This document shows positions 18,499 to 28,152 of a stretch of 64,000 bases of DNA, in pieces. The notes under the pieces are model-generated. The model saw nothing but the letters and a program-made list of their open reading frames with translations. It made no database searches and was not told the origin of the DNA. The position numbers and the translations under genes were made by a program. The stretch's first letter is position 1, and every line of letters starts with the position of its first letter. The DNA is from Tardiphaga alba (lineage in GTDB: Bacteria; Pseudomonadota; Alphaproteobacteria; Rhizobiales; Xanthobacteraceae), in NCBI RefSeq assembly GCF_018279705.1, contig NZ_CP036498.1:434001-498000 (forward strand). The letters run 5' to 3'.

Positions 18499-20667
18499 AT
18501 GACAGAGATCATTTGGGGAGCAGCGAAAAAGCCAGTCGCAAGTCAGGCTTTAGCGGAGCACATCGAGCGGGCGTTCAAAGGAGAAGGCGTCCTCTACATA
18601 GGATATCCCGTCCTCTCTGTGCCTGAGGGTACAAATTCCATCGACGCCCTGTGGGTGAGTCCAGAACATGGGGTGGTAATCTTCGATCTTGTGGAGGGAC
18701 TTGAGGTCGTTGGCTACGACGAACGACAAGACGAATTGGCGAATAGTCTTGAGACAAGGCTCAGGGCGCACAAGTCGTTAATGAGAGGAAGAGATCTTCT
18801 TGCGGTTCCCGTCGTTGTGACTTTCGCGCCGCGAAATAATTCCAACGCAATTGATGATAGTCACGCTCTCGTTAATGATCAAAATCTCGTTGAAGTGCTC
18901 AACGAGATCAACTGGACTCGCCCGGACCTATACACGGCAGTTCACTCAGTCCTTCAATCAATATCGAGCATCCGACGTGGGAGAAGGCGGCGCAATCTCA
19001 CAAACGAGCAATCTCGCGGCGCTCAATTAAAAATACTCGAAGATTCGATTGCGAACCTGGACTCGCGCCAGAGCAAAGCGGTCATCGAAACAGTCGAGGG
19101 CGTACAACGTATCCGCGGGTTGGCGGGGTCGGGCAAAACGATCATTCTCGCTCTTAAGGCTGCCTACCTACATGCTCAGCATCCAGACTGGAAAATCGCT
19201 GTTACATTCAACACGCGGTCTTTGAAAGCGCAATTCCAACGGCTGATTGGCACTTTTGTCGTTGAACAAACAGGTGAACTACCCAACGAAAATCTTCAAA
19301 TAATTAATGCTTGGGGTGCTCCCGGAAACGCCAGTCGAACTGGCGTTTACTATCAGTTTTGTAAGGCGAATGGCATCGAGTTTCTTGATTTTTCAGCCGC
19401 AAAAGACAAGTTTTCAAGTTCAAAAGCCTTTGAGGGCGTCGTAGATTTGGCGCTGGCGCTTGGCGGATCGAAGGACCCAGAGCCGCTCTTTGACGTAATT
19501 CTCGTTGATGAAGCTCAAGACTTTCACCCAAACTTCCTGAAGCTTTGCTATCTCGCTCTCGGAAAGTCGAAGCGACTTGTCTACGCTTACGACGAACTGC
19601 AGTCCCTGACCGAAAGCAACCTACCTCCGCCCGAGGAGCTTTTTGGTCTGGGTGCTGATGGCGTCACGCCAAATGTAGTCTTTAGGCCGCCGGAGCCGGG
19701 GCAGCCTAGCCAAGACGTAATTCTTGAAAAGTGCTATCGCAATTCTCGCCCAGTTCTAGCGACAGCGCATGCACTAGGTTTCGGCATATACCGAGATCCA
19801 GACCCGAAGACCGGGACGGGTCTAATTCAAATGTTCGATCAAGCTCATCTTTGGGAAGAAGTTGGGTACCGCGTTATGCGCGGAGAGCTTCGAGACGGTC
19901 ATGAGGTAACACTTGGGCGTCCCCCTTCAACGAGCCCAGCTTTTCTAGAGCGTCCGAACGATGTGGATCGGTTGGTAGAATTTCTTGTATTCGATAGCGC
20001 TAAAGATCAGGCGACTTGGCTAGTGGACCAGATCGAGCGCAATATCAAAATAGACGAACTGAATTTTGATGACATCATCGTCATAAATCCTGACCCTATC
20101 ACCACCGCTAAAAGTGTCGGTCTGCCTCGGAAACTCCTGTTTGAAAAAGGATTTCAATCGCACTTGGCTGGCGTGGACACATCCTCTGACGTCTTTTTCA
20201 AAGCTGATGAGCAGTCGATTGCCTTCACCGGCATCTTTAGGGCGAAAGGTAACGAAGCGGGAATGGTGTATGTGATGAATGCTCACGACTGCTACAGGTC
20301 TTGGGGCAGTCTGGGGCGCGTAAGGAATCAAATCTTCACTGCGATAACACGCAGCAAAGCTTGGGTGAAGGTTTGCGGAGTGGGAGAAGACATGCGGAGA
20401 CTTAAGGAAGAGTTCGAGCGTGTTGAATCGCACAATTACGAACTGAATTTTGTCTATCCCACTGAGGAGACTCGAAAGCACTTAAGGGTTCTCAATCGAG
20501 ACCTAACGGCGGAAGAAAAAAAGAGAATCAAGGGCGCTGTTACGAGCGTATCGAGTTTGGCCGATGACATCGCCGCCGGCCGCGTGTTGCTTGAAGATCT
20601 ACCTAAGAAAGAGTTGGACAGGCTGCGCAAACTCCTGACGAGCGGGTCGGCGAATGGCGTTACCTGA
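18499..20667 (+). CDS. SF1 (UvrD/Rep-like) helicase with N-terminal NERD-like region
   Basis: A 722-residue protein. The helicase part has a Q-motif (LDSRQSKAV), Walker A GLAGSGKT at residues 207-214, Walker B VILVDEAQDF near 333-342, ECYRN-like motif IV (EKCYRNSRPV), and motifs V/VI (AFTGIFRAKGNEAGMVYVMNA, NQIFTAITRSKAWV). The N-terminal 130 residues (SIDALWVSPEHGVVIFDLVEG) resemble a NERD/restriction-type nuclease fold, but the catalytic E-x-K is not intact. The gene overlaps the next one by 14 bases, so the two proteins probably act together. Its base composition is lower in GC than region 1. I infer a defence or DNA-repair role. Confidence 0.82.
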   Translation: MTEIIWGAAKKPVASQALAEHIERAFKGEGVLYIGYPVLSVPEGTNSIDALWVSPEHGVVIFDLVEGLEVVGYDERQDELANSLETRLRAHKSLMRGRDLLAVPVVVTFAPRNNSNAIDDSHALVNDQNLVEVLNEINWTRPDLYTAVHSVLQSISSIRRGRRRRNLTNEQSRGAQLKILEDSIANLDSRQSKAVIETVEGVQRIRGLAGSGKTIILALKAAYLHAQHPDWKIAVTFNTRSLKAQFQRLIGTFVVEQTGELPNENLQIINAWGAPGNASRTGVYYQFCKANGIEFLDFSAAKDKFSSSKAFEGVVDLALALGGSKDPEPLFDVILVDEAQDFHPNFLKLCYLALGKSKRLVYAYDELQSLTESNLPPPEELFGLGADGVTPNVVFRPPEPGQPSQDVILEKCYRNSRPVLATAHALGFGIYRDPDPKTGTGLIQMFDQAHLWEEVGYRVMRGELRDGHEVTLGRPPSTSPAFLERPNDVDRLVEFLVFDSAKDQATWLVDQIERNIKIDELNFDDIIVINPDPITTAKSVGLPRKLLFEKGFQSHLAGVDTSSDVFFKADEQSIAFTGIFRAKGNEAGMVYVMNAHDCYRSWGSLGRVRNQIFTAITRSKAWVKVCGVGEDMRRLKEEFERVESHNYELNFVYPTEETRKHLRVLNRDLTAEEKKRIKGAVTSVSSLADDIAAGRVLLEDLPKKELDRLRKLLTSGSANGVT

Positions 20668-21322
20668 GGCAATAGCGCGTGAGATCAAGATTCTCACGGC
20701 CGACTTAATAGAAGTTGGCCTTAGCGTTGACCAAAACTTCCCTTCATTGCGAGATTTCGCCGGTGGCATTCGAGACTTAGGATTCGGCCCCTCAGAGGGG
20801 CTTTCTCAAACGCTACGAAATGTTGCCTACGCGACCGCTTATGAGACTCTGAAAGAGGGAAGAGCATATAACGTGCGGCTTATCGATGGCGGCCTGATGC
20901 AATTTCTCTACCGTTTCAGGAACGACGAACTCGTGACCCATCGGCTCGCATTCTTTCCCTCCCCTGATCTGCTCGAATTTCAGAACAACCCGGAAGTCTA
21001 CGAACTCGACGAAATGTATGGGGACGTGCTTCATCGGAATGTGGTGACAACGCCCTTGAGATTCGACTTTGATCGAGATGCTTTTGTCGAGGTCCACCAT
21101 CCCATGGCGCATTTGACTATCGGTCAGTACCGCAATTGCAGGATCCCTGTAAGCGGACCGTTGAGCCCCTTTATGTTCGTCAATTTCATCCTCAAAGCGT
21201 TCTACAATACGGCTTACCGCCTTTACTCAGGGGAAATTCGCGAACACGCTTATGATTATGTACCAACTATTACTGCCGCCGAGACAAGATTTGTTCATAT
21301 GCAAATTGGTGCGCCGGCCTGA
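20654..21322 (+). CDS. DUF2290-type protein paired with the helicase
   Basis: A 222-residue soluble protein that I recognise as DUF2290-like from its pattern: an N-terminal helical part (IAREIKILTADLIEVGLSVDQNFP), a central LMQFLYRFRNDELVTHRLAFFPSPDL, and DFDRDAFVEVHHPMAHLTIGQYRNCRIPV. The C-terminal part ends with FVNFILKAFYNTAYR. No catalytic motif is evident. The ATG lies 14 bases before the helicase stop, so translation is coupled. The family is of unknown function; partnership with a helicase in an island suggests anti-phage defence (inference). Confidence 0.72.
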   Translation: MALPEAIAREIKILTADLIEVGLSVDQNFPSLRDFAGGIRDLGFGPSEGLSQTLRNVAYATAYETLKEGRAYNVRLIDGGLMQFLYRFRNDELVTHRLAFFPSPDLLEFQNNPEVYELDEMYGDVLHRNVVTTPLRFDFDRDAFVEVHHPMAHLTIGQYRNCRIPVSGPLSPFMFVNFILKAFYNTAYRLYSGEIREHAYDYVPTITAAETRFVHMQIGAPA

Positions 21323-21499
21323 GCTCTCAGCTCCGTACCACCCTTAGCCCGCCGGAATTCCGTCGCGATGTCACCTTATGGTATGCCAAAGTTACACTAA
21401 GCCCCTCTCTTCAGCGACTATTTGAATAGGCGTAACCTCTGGGTTGACACTGACTATTTGCGACCTCGTAGCCTCGGGCCTAAACCCTGAGGTGATGAT

Positions 21500-22048
21500 A
21501 TGGCCCGCATCGGCTACGCTCGTGTAAGTACGCTCGACCAAGATCTCGACATACAGCTTGCCCGGCTTAGGGCCGAGGGTTGTGGTATCGTTCGTTCGGA
21601 AAAGGTTTCTGGCGGCTCACGCCAAGGCCGGCACGAATTGGCGACCGTCATCGAATTTTTAAGAGACGGCGACGAACTTGTCGTCACCCGTTTGGATCGG
21701 CTCGGCAGGGACACGCGCGACGTGCTTAACCTCGTGCATGAGGTGGAGCAGCGCGGGGCCTTTGTGACGGTGCTCGATCCTCACATCACGACGCGCGGTG
21801 AGATGGGGCACGTCATGCTCACCGTTCTCGGCATGGTTGCCCAGATGGAGCGGCGTTTCATCAAGGAGCGGCAGCGCGAAGGCATCGAGCGGGCGAAGGC
21901 CAGTGGCATATATAAAGGTGGAAAGCGTCGGCTGGATCGCGAACGCATCATAAAACTGCGTGACGCCGGCAAAGGGCCAGCCGCTATTGCGAGAGAAGTA
22001 GGTTGCTCGCGAATGCACGTCTATCGGGTCTTTCGGGAGGGCGGTTAA
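21500..22048 (+). CDS. Serine recombinase (resolvase/invertase family)
   Basis: A 182-residue protein. The catalytic domain begins GYARVSTLDQDLDIQLARL with Ser10 as nucleophile and includes LVVTRLDRLGRDTRD. The C-terminus (LRDAGKGPAAIAREVGCSRMHVYRVF) is the helix-turn-helix. The length and layout match Tn3-type resolvases and Pin/Hin invertases. GAGGTGAT just before the ATG is a strong ribosome site. It may resolve or invert the local element; no res or invertible site was recognised. Confidence 0.93.
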   Translation: MARIGYARVSTLDQDLDIQLARLRAEGCGIVRSEKVSGGSRQGRHELATVIEFLRDGDELVVTRLDRLGRDTRDVLNLVHEVEQRGAFVTVLDPHITTRGEMGHVMLTVLGMVAQMERRFIKERQREGIERAKASGIYKGGKRRLDRERIIKLRDAGKGPAAIAREVGCSRMHVYRVFREGG

Positions 22049-22078
22049 ACCTTGGCTACCAACGGTGGACGTCCGCAA

Positions 22079-22380
22079 TTGGCGGATTGTGTTGAAGAAG
22101 CCGGCAAGTTGGCTATCGACGCGGGCACAGTGGGGAGCCACGCGAGCGTCTGCCCCAGTTCAGTTAGGCATTGGAGCCGATGGCGGGATCAGTCTTGCCA
22201 GCTTTCCAAGGTTCTGAGCGGTGGCGGCGAGTTGGAACTCGTCGCGAGCACCGCAAGGACCTCTCAGACGAAGCCGGTCGAGGCGTAGGATACGCTTCAG
22301 ATGCGCGAACAACATTTTGATCTTATTGCGTGTAGGTCGCGAGTTTCCGTAGGCTTCCCGCGTATGAGCAGTCGAGGAGA
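22079..22380 (-). pseudogene. IS1182-type transposase remnant (C-terminal end)
   Basis: The minus strand encodes MLFAHLKRILRLDRL...GARDEFQLAATAQNL ending PMPN, nearly identical to the end of the transposase at 40.7-40.9 kb. The terminal sequence TTGGCGGATTGTGTTGAA at 22079-22096 matches the other copy's end. Everything upstream of about 22380 is gone. Orientation is opposite to the 39.7 kb copy. Confidence 0.82.
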
Positions 22381-22485
22381 GCAGGTCCGCAAGCATTGTT
22401 GTGCAGTATACGCCCGGTGTCGGCTGGGATCGTGTGCCACCGATAATGTCAGGCATCACAGGTTTGCGAAGTCTAATCACCCAAA

Positions 22486-22953
22486 TCAATTGTCGAGTGC
22501 CAGGAGATGAGGTGCCTTTGTGAACCGCTTTTCGAGAAGCACAAACGCTGTGGCTAGGGCCTGAATATCTTTCGAGGTAAAATCGGAAAATATGAAAGTA
22601 TTAAACGCTTTTCGTCGTGCATCGATGGCGGAGAGTGCTGTCGCCGTGCGATCTGCAAGGAACATAAGGACGACGCGACCATCTTCTGCTGACTGTTTCC
22701 GAACAACATAGCCTGCTTTTTCGAGCAGTTTCGTTTGCGCAGTGACGAAAGATGGGTCCACTCGAACCCGCCTTGCCACGTCGGCAACAGACACTCCATT
22801 GCCCTCGTCGAGCTCTTGAATGGCCACGAGGATGAGCCACTGCGGTACTGACACGCCAAGCGCTTGAGCCCAAACAGACTGGGTTTCGAACAGTAATTTG
22901 CCGATGTTCTCAAGCGATCTGATCACGACCTGTGATGGGTCTGCTGAGGACAT
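22486..22953 (-). CDS. MarR-family transcriptional regulator
   Basis: A 155-residue protein with the MarR winged helix: SVPQWLILVAIQELDEGNGVSVADVARRVRVDPSFVTAQTKLLEKAGYVVRKQSAEDGRVVLMFL is the HTH plus wing in family order (quoted motif spans residues about 35-100; key parts are VSVADVARR, SFVTAQTKLLEKAG and DGRVV). It would bind DNA as a dimer and respond to a phenolic or oxidant. It is divergent from the porin gene, which it might regulate (inference only). Confidence 0.88.
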   Translation of the reverse strand: MSSADPSQVVIRSLENIGKLLFETQSVWAQALGVSVPQWLILVAIQELDEGNGVSVADVARRVRVDPSFVTAQTKLLEKAGYVVRKQSAEDGRVVLMFLADRTATALSAIDARRKAFNTFIFSDFTSKDIQALATAFVLLEKRFTKAPHLLALDN

Positions 22954-23327
22954 CGTACGGGGCCTTGTTATGGGTCTGTAAGGTTCGAATCCGGCATAAA
23001 CCCAGAACGCTCATCTTTTCAATGGTTTATTGCGGCCGCTCACATGTTCGTGTGTTGCCAGATTGCCACTGTTCTAAATTTCCATCGAACTAAGGCGGCA
23101 AAGTGTTTTGATAATGTGAGTTACTAATGCATTCTCGTTCCAGCGACGGGGCAGATATGCCGACTCGCTCCGTTGAAGTAGTTCGCTTGAGTGCCTCGCG
23201 TTGTGCGGGTGTTTCCGAAAGCGCGAAGTACTCCAGCGGTTAGTTTGGGGATCGGGGGAACTAATCTTCGGGCGCTTGCGCCTAGCAGATCTGGAACCTT
23301 CCCTTAGGAACAACTTGGAGGTTTAAC
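22954..23327. other. Gap between marR and porin genes
   Basis: These 374 bp should hold both promoters and a long porin leader. I see no gene here. A strong ribosome site (GGAGG, six bases before the ATG) ends it. Confidence 0.45.
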
Positions 23328-24848
23328 ATGACGAAGATTAAGAGCCTCATTCTCGGCTCCGCAGCCGGTTTGATTGCCATCGGCGGCGCACAGGCAGCTG
23401 ACCTTCCGGTCAAGGCCAAGGCCGTTGAGTATGTGAAGGTCTGCTCGCTCTACGGCGCAGGCTTCTACTACATCCCGGGCACCGACACTTGCATCAAGAT
23501 CGGCGGCGCGATCCGTATCGACACGTCGTTCAACTCGGCCGGCTACGAAGTTGCCTACCTGCAGGGTGGCGCTGGTGGTGCACAGGCCTGGAACCAGGAC
23601 TACATCAACTCCCGTTCGCGCGTGAACATGACCACGGATACGCGCACCGCAACCGAATATGGCGTCGTTCGTACCTACGCGAACATCCAGTTCGACTTCT
23701 TCCAGGGCCGTGAAAACATCGCTGGCGGCTTCCTGGAAATGGACTACGCCTTCATCCAGTTCGCCGGCTTCACCTTCGGTAAGGCTGTCTCGAACTTCGA
23801 TCCGCAGTGGGCGCTCTCGAAGCCGATCATCTCGTCGGGCACCTATGCAGGTTCGAACAACGCGACCGGTATTCCGCAGCTCGCCTACACCGCTTCGTTC
23901 GGTAATGGCGTCTCGGCAACCATCGCAGTCGAAAATCCGACCCCGTATCGCAATGCTGGCCTCGTTAATGCCGATACCCAGCTGATCGGTCCGTTCGGTG
24001 CTGCGACGTCTGCCTACGGCACGACCGGCAACAGCTTTTTGGGCAACGCCTACGGCGGCACGCACATCCCTGACGTCGTCGGCAATCTTCGCCTCGACCA
24101 GGCATGGGGCACCCTGCACTTTGCAGCCGCGATGCATGCCAATACGCCAGGCTTCTACGGCCCCGGCACAACTGCCACCAACACCAACGCCAACGGTCAT
24201 CCGGATGAACGTTATGGCTTCGCTGTGAACGGTGCTATCGAGTTCAAGAACCTGCCCACCGGCGCAGGCGACACCTTGAAGCTCGAAGCAACCTACGCCA
24301 AGGGCGCTGCCAAGTACGTCTTCGGCGGTACCATCGACACGGCTGGCGCTGGTCGATACGCCCGCGCGGACGCCAACACCATCGGCTTCGGCTACGTCCT
24401 CGACGGCGTTTACGGTGCAGGCGGTCAGGTCGAGCAGAGCGAAGCTTGGCAGGTCAGTGCTTACTTCGAGCACTACTGGAATCCGGCTTGGCGTACGTCG
24501 GTGTTCGGCAACTACAGCCACATCTCGTACGGTGACGCGGGTAACCAGCTTCTCCTCGGTAATTTCACCCGCACGGGTGGCACGAGCACCAGCCCGCTCC
24601 TCGGCGCAACTCTCGTCGGTTCGACCGGAAACTTCGACTTGGGTATTGCTCAGGTCGGTACCCGTACCGCTTGGACCCCGGTTCGTAACCTGACCCTGTC
24701 GGCCATGGTCAGCTACACGCGTCTGGAGCAGAACCTGGGCGGCTCTTACCTCGGCACCGTCGCCAGCCGTCCGACCCCAGTTGGAGGCTTCGCCGTCACC
24801 AACCAGAACGTGTTCGACGGAACCGTGCAGATCCTGCGCTCGTTCTAA
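23328..24848 (+). CDS. Major outer-membrane porin (Omp2b/Porin_2 family)
   Basis: A 506-residue protein with a signal peptide (LILGSAAGLIAIGGAQAADL, cleavage after AQA) followed by the family start LPVKAKAVEYVKVCSLYGAGFYYIPGTDTC (conserved parts VKVCSLYG and FYYIPGTDTCIKIGG). The rest alternates in beta strands and ends in LRSF with terminal Phe, the outer-membrane insertion signal. It would be a trimeric diffusion channel. GGAGG and a perfect terminator bracket it as a single-gene unit, and codon use is uniformly optimised for high expression. Confidence 0.96.
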   Translation: MTKIKSLILGSAAGLIAIGGAQAADLPVKAKAVEYVKVCSLYGAGFYYIPGTDTCIKIGGAIRIDTSFNSAGYEVAYLQGGAGGAQAWNQDYINSRSRVNMTTDTRTATEYGVVRTYANIQFDFFQGRENIAGGFLEMDYAFIQFAGFTFGKAVSNFDPQWALSKPIISSGTYAGSNNATGIPQLAYTASFGNGVSATIAVENPTPYRNAGLVNADTQLIGPFGAATSAYGTTGNSFLGNAYGGTHIPDVVGNLRLDQAWGTLHFAAAMHANTPGFYGPGTTATNTNANGHPDERYGFAVNGAIEFKNLPTGAGDTLKLEATYAKGAAKYVFGGTIDTAGAGRYARADANTIGFGYVLDGVYGAGGQVEQSEAWQVSAYFEHYWNPAWRTSVFGNYSHISYGDAGNQLLLGNFTRTGGTSTSPLLGATLVGSTGNFDLGIAQVGTRTAWTPVRNLTLSAMVSYTRLEQNLGGSYLGTVASRPTPVGGFAVTNQNVFDGTVQILRSF

Positions 24849-24886
24849 TACCGACCGCCTTACGGCGATCAGTATCTGAAACAAAA

Positions 24887-24917
24887 GTCCCCGGCGGGAA
24901 ACCGCCGGGGATTTTTG
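24887..24917 (+). terminator. Rho-independent terminator of the porin gene
   Basis: CCCCGGCGG and CCGCCGGGG form a nine-base stem around a GAAA tetraloop, followed by ATTTTTG. It lies about 40 bp after the porin stop. Confidence 0.95.
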
Positions 24918-24979
24918 TAAGCTGAACAATCTGACTAACTAAATTGTTTTACGAAGCTTCGTAACTAATGTTATGATCC

Positions 24980-25011
24980 ATTCATTGGCGGCGCCACCGC
25001 AGCCAATGAAT
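24980..25011. repeat. Ten-base perfect inverted repeat
   Basis: ATTCATTGGC and GCCAATGAAT are exact inverses separated by 12 bases. It could be a protein-binding site or a hairpin; it lies between two terminators. Confidence 0.6.
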
Positions 25012-25020
25012 AACCTCCAA

Positions 25021-25049
25021 AAACCCCAGAGGATGCCCCTCTGGGGTTT
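25021..25049. terminator. Second hairpin downstream of the porin, bidirectional terminator-like
   Basis: AAACCCCAGAGG pairs with CCTCTGGGGTTT around a short loop, with A-rich and T-rich flanks on each side, so it could stop transcription from both directions. Confidence 0.7.
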
Positions 25050-25831
25050 ACTTGTTTGAAATGATGAAGAAATTTCGTCATCAGCTTGGGAAATTTGCGG
25101 GTGATGCGGTTTGGTTGAAAGTGATGAGCGACGGCGCCAATGCCACCGGCAGAGCCATCTGGGCGATGCGCCTTAACTTCGAGTGCAGTGAGCGCACTAG
25201 ATCCCTCGTTGGATGCTCCAGGAGAGACCCATCAGCGGGCGACGTTCTCGCTGGGCGGCTAACTTTGTGTCTGAATCGACCAAGGACATCGCCTGGCAAT
25301 AGTCGGCATCCAGCAGCACGTACCTCTGCACGATCTCAACGCGATGATCGTTACGATCTGCTACCTCTAATGCGGTCCGTTCCGCGATGCGCTGAAAATA
25401 ATCCGACATAGCGGAGAAGAGCCGGAAGTCATTTAGTTGCCTCCGGTCTCGGGCCAAGCTCGTGGAGCTGCTCGCAGCCGCTTCGGTGTCGCAAACTGAC
25501 TTACGTTGCTCCGGATTGGAAGCATTGCATCGCAATAGTTGCTTGGACCAAGCGTATCAGGCAACGACGACCGATCATCCACATGACGGCCGTCATTCAC
25601 ATCAAATGTACAGCCGCGGGACTGACGCTCAGTCGTTCATGACGCCGTCCTCGACTTTTACGTTGAACCCGCACCTAGCCCGTTCCGTCCTGAGGATCCC
25701 GCGCCACATCGCGAGTGTTCTCGTAGATCGAGCGCGGCACCTTGCGAGTATTACGCATTCGGCTGTGGATGTCTGAGTCGAATGTCAGATAGCGGGCCAT
25801 CCGAATCAGACCGCATTGCTAACTAGTCGCC
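25050..25831. other. Gap with no well-supported gene
   Basis: Less GC-rich DNA. A possible 70-residue minus-strand protein starting MSDYFQRIAERTALEV (ATG at 25409, stop at 25197) is the only plausible gene; it has no recognisable domain and no clear ribosome site, so I leave it unannotated. Confidence 0.4.
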
Positions 25832-26128
25832 ATGCCTAACAGAATTAGTTTCCTGAAAGCTCGGTACTGCCGCGCGGTACTAAGAACTGCGGTCAATAGT
25901 CCTGACGAACAGGCCCGCCGGCTCGTCTACTGCCTTGCAACCGAGCAACCTACGGCCGACACAGATTCCGAGATCGGCAAGGCTGAGCGTCAAGCTCTAG
26001 CCTCGTTGGCTAAGCTCGCTGACCGGGTTGTTGACCGTGGGAGCGTCGCAATTGGCACGTATTGGAAAGAGACGAACGACGTCAGCGAGCGGTGGATTGA
26101 AGCTGCTCATCAAGAAGATGACGATTGA
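25832..26128 (+). CDS. Hypothetical protein, 98 residues
   Basis: Starts at an ATG and reads MPNRISFLKARYCRAVLRTAV, mostly helical, with an acidic C-terminus (AAHQEDDD). No signal peptide, membrane segment or known motif. Isolated between gaps. Confidence 0.4.
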   Translation: MPNRISFLKARYCRAVLRTAVNSPDEQARRLVYCLATEQPTADTDSEIGKAERQALASLAKLADRVVDRGSVAIGTYWKETNDVSERWIEAAHQEDDD

Positions 26129-26389
26129 CCCAGTGGCTGCAAAAACGCCCTAAGCTCGGTGACGGCTCAAGGGCAGCTACTCGACACCCTGCGCAGTTCT
26201 AGCGCGGAAGTTTCCTACCATTCGTCGTTCCCTCTCACCATCAAACCTTTGGCGCAAAGCGAACGCCCGATGGCTGTGTCGCTGGCTTCTCAAAGCGCAG
26301 AGCGGCTTTGGACAGCTCGGCATTATGTGACCCGCCTTTAAAGGCTAAGTGTAGCGAGTATCGGCCCCTGGAACGGGCAGCGCGAGAGT

Positions 26390-26821
26390 TTAGCTTTGCT
26401 GCCCATTCGAGGGGGTAGGGTTGATCGTGCCAAGCAACGACAATGACCCTTCGACATTCCCATATAAGGGCTCGCGGTTTACCACGGAGCGGCCCTCTTC
26501 GCCCTCGATAACTACCGTTCTAGTTTGGCCCGCTGGACTATGAACCGTCTCGACCAATCTTCCGTCAAGAAATCTACCGAACACATCGAATGATTTCATG
26601 CTCGCATAAGAAGGAATTCGGATCATGCGGGCAAGGATTGGCCATGCATGGCCGCATGCAAAAGTTGCGAGTGCACTAACACGCTCCCGCGATCTCTTAG
26701 GATGAAGTGCAGACCTATAGAGTCTATGAATCCAAACGGCGGGCAGCACAGCGAGATAGCAAACGAAAATCGTTGCTACGAAGGTTCCGTAGTAAACGAT
26801 TGCAATCATAATGCGGTTCAT
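26390..26821 (-). CDS. Hypothetical membrane-anchored protein, 143 residues
   Basis: The N-terminus MNRIMIAIVYYGTFVATIFV continues into a long hydrophobic stretch (to LAVLPAVW), probably one membrane anchor. The remainder is soluble with a C-terminal part FLDGRLVETVHSPAGQTRTV. No family recognised. A GTG at 26872 would add 17 basic residues; neither start has a strong ribosome site. Confidence 0.5.
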   Translation of the reverse strand: MNRIMIAIVYYGTFVATIFVCYLAVLPAVWIHRLYRSALHPKRSRERVSALATFACGHAWPILARMIRIPSYASMKSFDVFGRFLDGRLVETVHSPAGQTRTVVIEGEEGRSVVNREPLYGNVEGSLSLLGTINPTPSNGQQS

Positions 26822-26912
26822 GACTTGATATTGCGCCTGATGCCGACGAGACGCACGAGCGCGCCACTCCACTGTTATCGCGCCACCACAGACGCGGAAA
26901 CAAGCCGACGCA

Positions 26913-27134
26913 TCACCAACTTGGGTGAGGCGACCTGACGCACGCGCCGGATTCGGCTTGTGTAACCATCAATCCCACACAGAAGTCGTTCAAACTGTCG
27001 AACGAAGCGCGACACTCGATTCCGTCGCGCGGGTTGTCGCGTTCGGCAGAATCGCATCGATAGCAAATGAAATCGTTGCTTCTGGTGTCAAAGTTCATCG
27101 CATGACGGCACTTAGGGCAAAGCGGAAGAGGCAT
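26913..27134 (-). CDS. Small zinc-ribbon-like protein, 73 residues
   Basis: CPKC near the N-terminus and CYRC about 18 residues later make a four-cysteine zinc ribbon (MPLPLCPKCRHAM ... FICYRC). GGAG eight bases before the ATG supports the start. The C-terminal half has no recognisable feature. Function unknown. Confidence 0.5.
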   Translation of the reverse strand: MPLPLCPKCRHAMNFDTRSNDFICYRCDSAERDNPRDGIECRASFDSLNDFCVGLMVTQAESGACVRSPHPSW

Positions 27135-27691
27135 TCGCGCCGCTCCATAAAATGAAAAGGTGAAATCAGCAAAATGGCTGACTAGGTTGCCAATGTCAGC
27201 ACCGCGGTCATGAGGTAGTCATGTCTTTTAAAGGACGGCTTCTGCCGAGCGAGCACCTTAGGCTCGGAACTCTAAACGATCCCCTACGAAACCGCTGCTT
27301 GCTGCCAATCAGACTTGATCGAGCGTCTCAAACATCAATGGAACGGCGGGACCGTAGTCGAGGCGCGACGCGCCGGGCAATAGCCTGATGTTTGGTGGTC
27401 GTGAAGTGACCTGCGGCTTTTCCGGTCGTTGTGAGGGCAAAGGTGCTAAAGTACATGGCACCGCGCTTGTTGGCCGGATGAGCGTCTCATTACGAGCGAA
27501 GCTTAGGCTCTTAGTGCCATTCGCCAACGGGTGAGGTCACCGAAAGAGCGTGCAGGAGGGCTGAGAGGCTACAATCCACGCGCTCACGGCAGTCTTTGCC
27601 GAACCCATTCTACCCATGCAGACAAAACCCTGCTGGGGGAGCACTCACAACAGTAGACGCCTTGATTGGACAAAGGTTCACCGTGCCTCGG
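27135..27691. other. Gap with no supported gene
   Basis: 557 bp. Open frames here are short and lack ribosome sites or family resemblance. Confidence 0.4.
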
Positions 27692-27925
27692 CTAAGGCCG
27701 GCGGGACGACCGGTTCATTCGCCACACGCCGTAGAACGCCAAAAGACCGCCCACGATCAATATGACGCCGACAATCTTGCTGGCCGTGACGGTGTCGCCG
27801 CCAAGTGGCCAAAATGCATATGCAACGATGCCTAGACCAATCGTCGTCAAAACCGCCGACACTACGGCGTGCTCGAAGAAGATCGAGGCAACCAGTTCAA
27901 TCAAGAACTCTATGATCTCGTCCAT
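27692..27925 (-). CDS. Small two-segment membrane protein, 77 residues
   Basis: MDEIIEFLIELVASIFFEHA leads into two hydrophobic helices (VVSAVLTTIGLGIVAYAFWPL and IVGVILIVGGLLAFYGVW) and a basic tail (RMNRSSRRP). It should be in the inner membrane; function unknown. The ATG at 27925 is preferred over starts further upstream that add a His/Arg-rich leader. Confidence 0.55.
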   Translation of the reverse strand: MDEIIEFLIELVASIFFEHAVVSAVLTTIGLGIVAYAFWPLGGDTVTASKIVGVILIVGGLLAFYGVWRMNRSSRRP

Positions 27926-28152
27926 AATGTTACGCGGTTTTTGTCGGAACTGCTGGCTGCGATGGTGTCGTTGGCACATAAATTGGCCCCACAGGCGAAG
28001 TGGTGTCGCTGCGCCACTCAGGGTGTCCTAACGCTAACTGAAAAGCTGAGACACGCGCGAGGCTGTCTGATTGCAAGCCCACAATCAGCGCGGTTATCAA
28101 TGCTACCTGCGAACCTGCATCCCCGATCATACTTAGCGAGTGGATGCGCATC

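Noticed and set aside
23304..24929. 541-residue frame antisense to the porin
   Set aside because: The porin strand has a signal peptide, ribosome site, terminator and family motifs; the antisense frame has none and arises from its codon bias.
27309..27527. 72-residue minus-strand frame
   Set aside because: No start context, domain or neighbour support.
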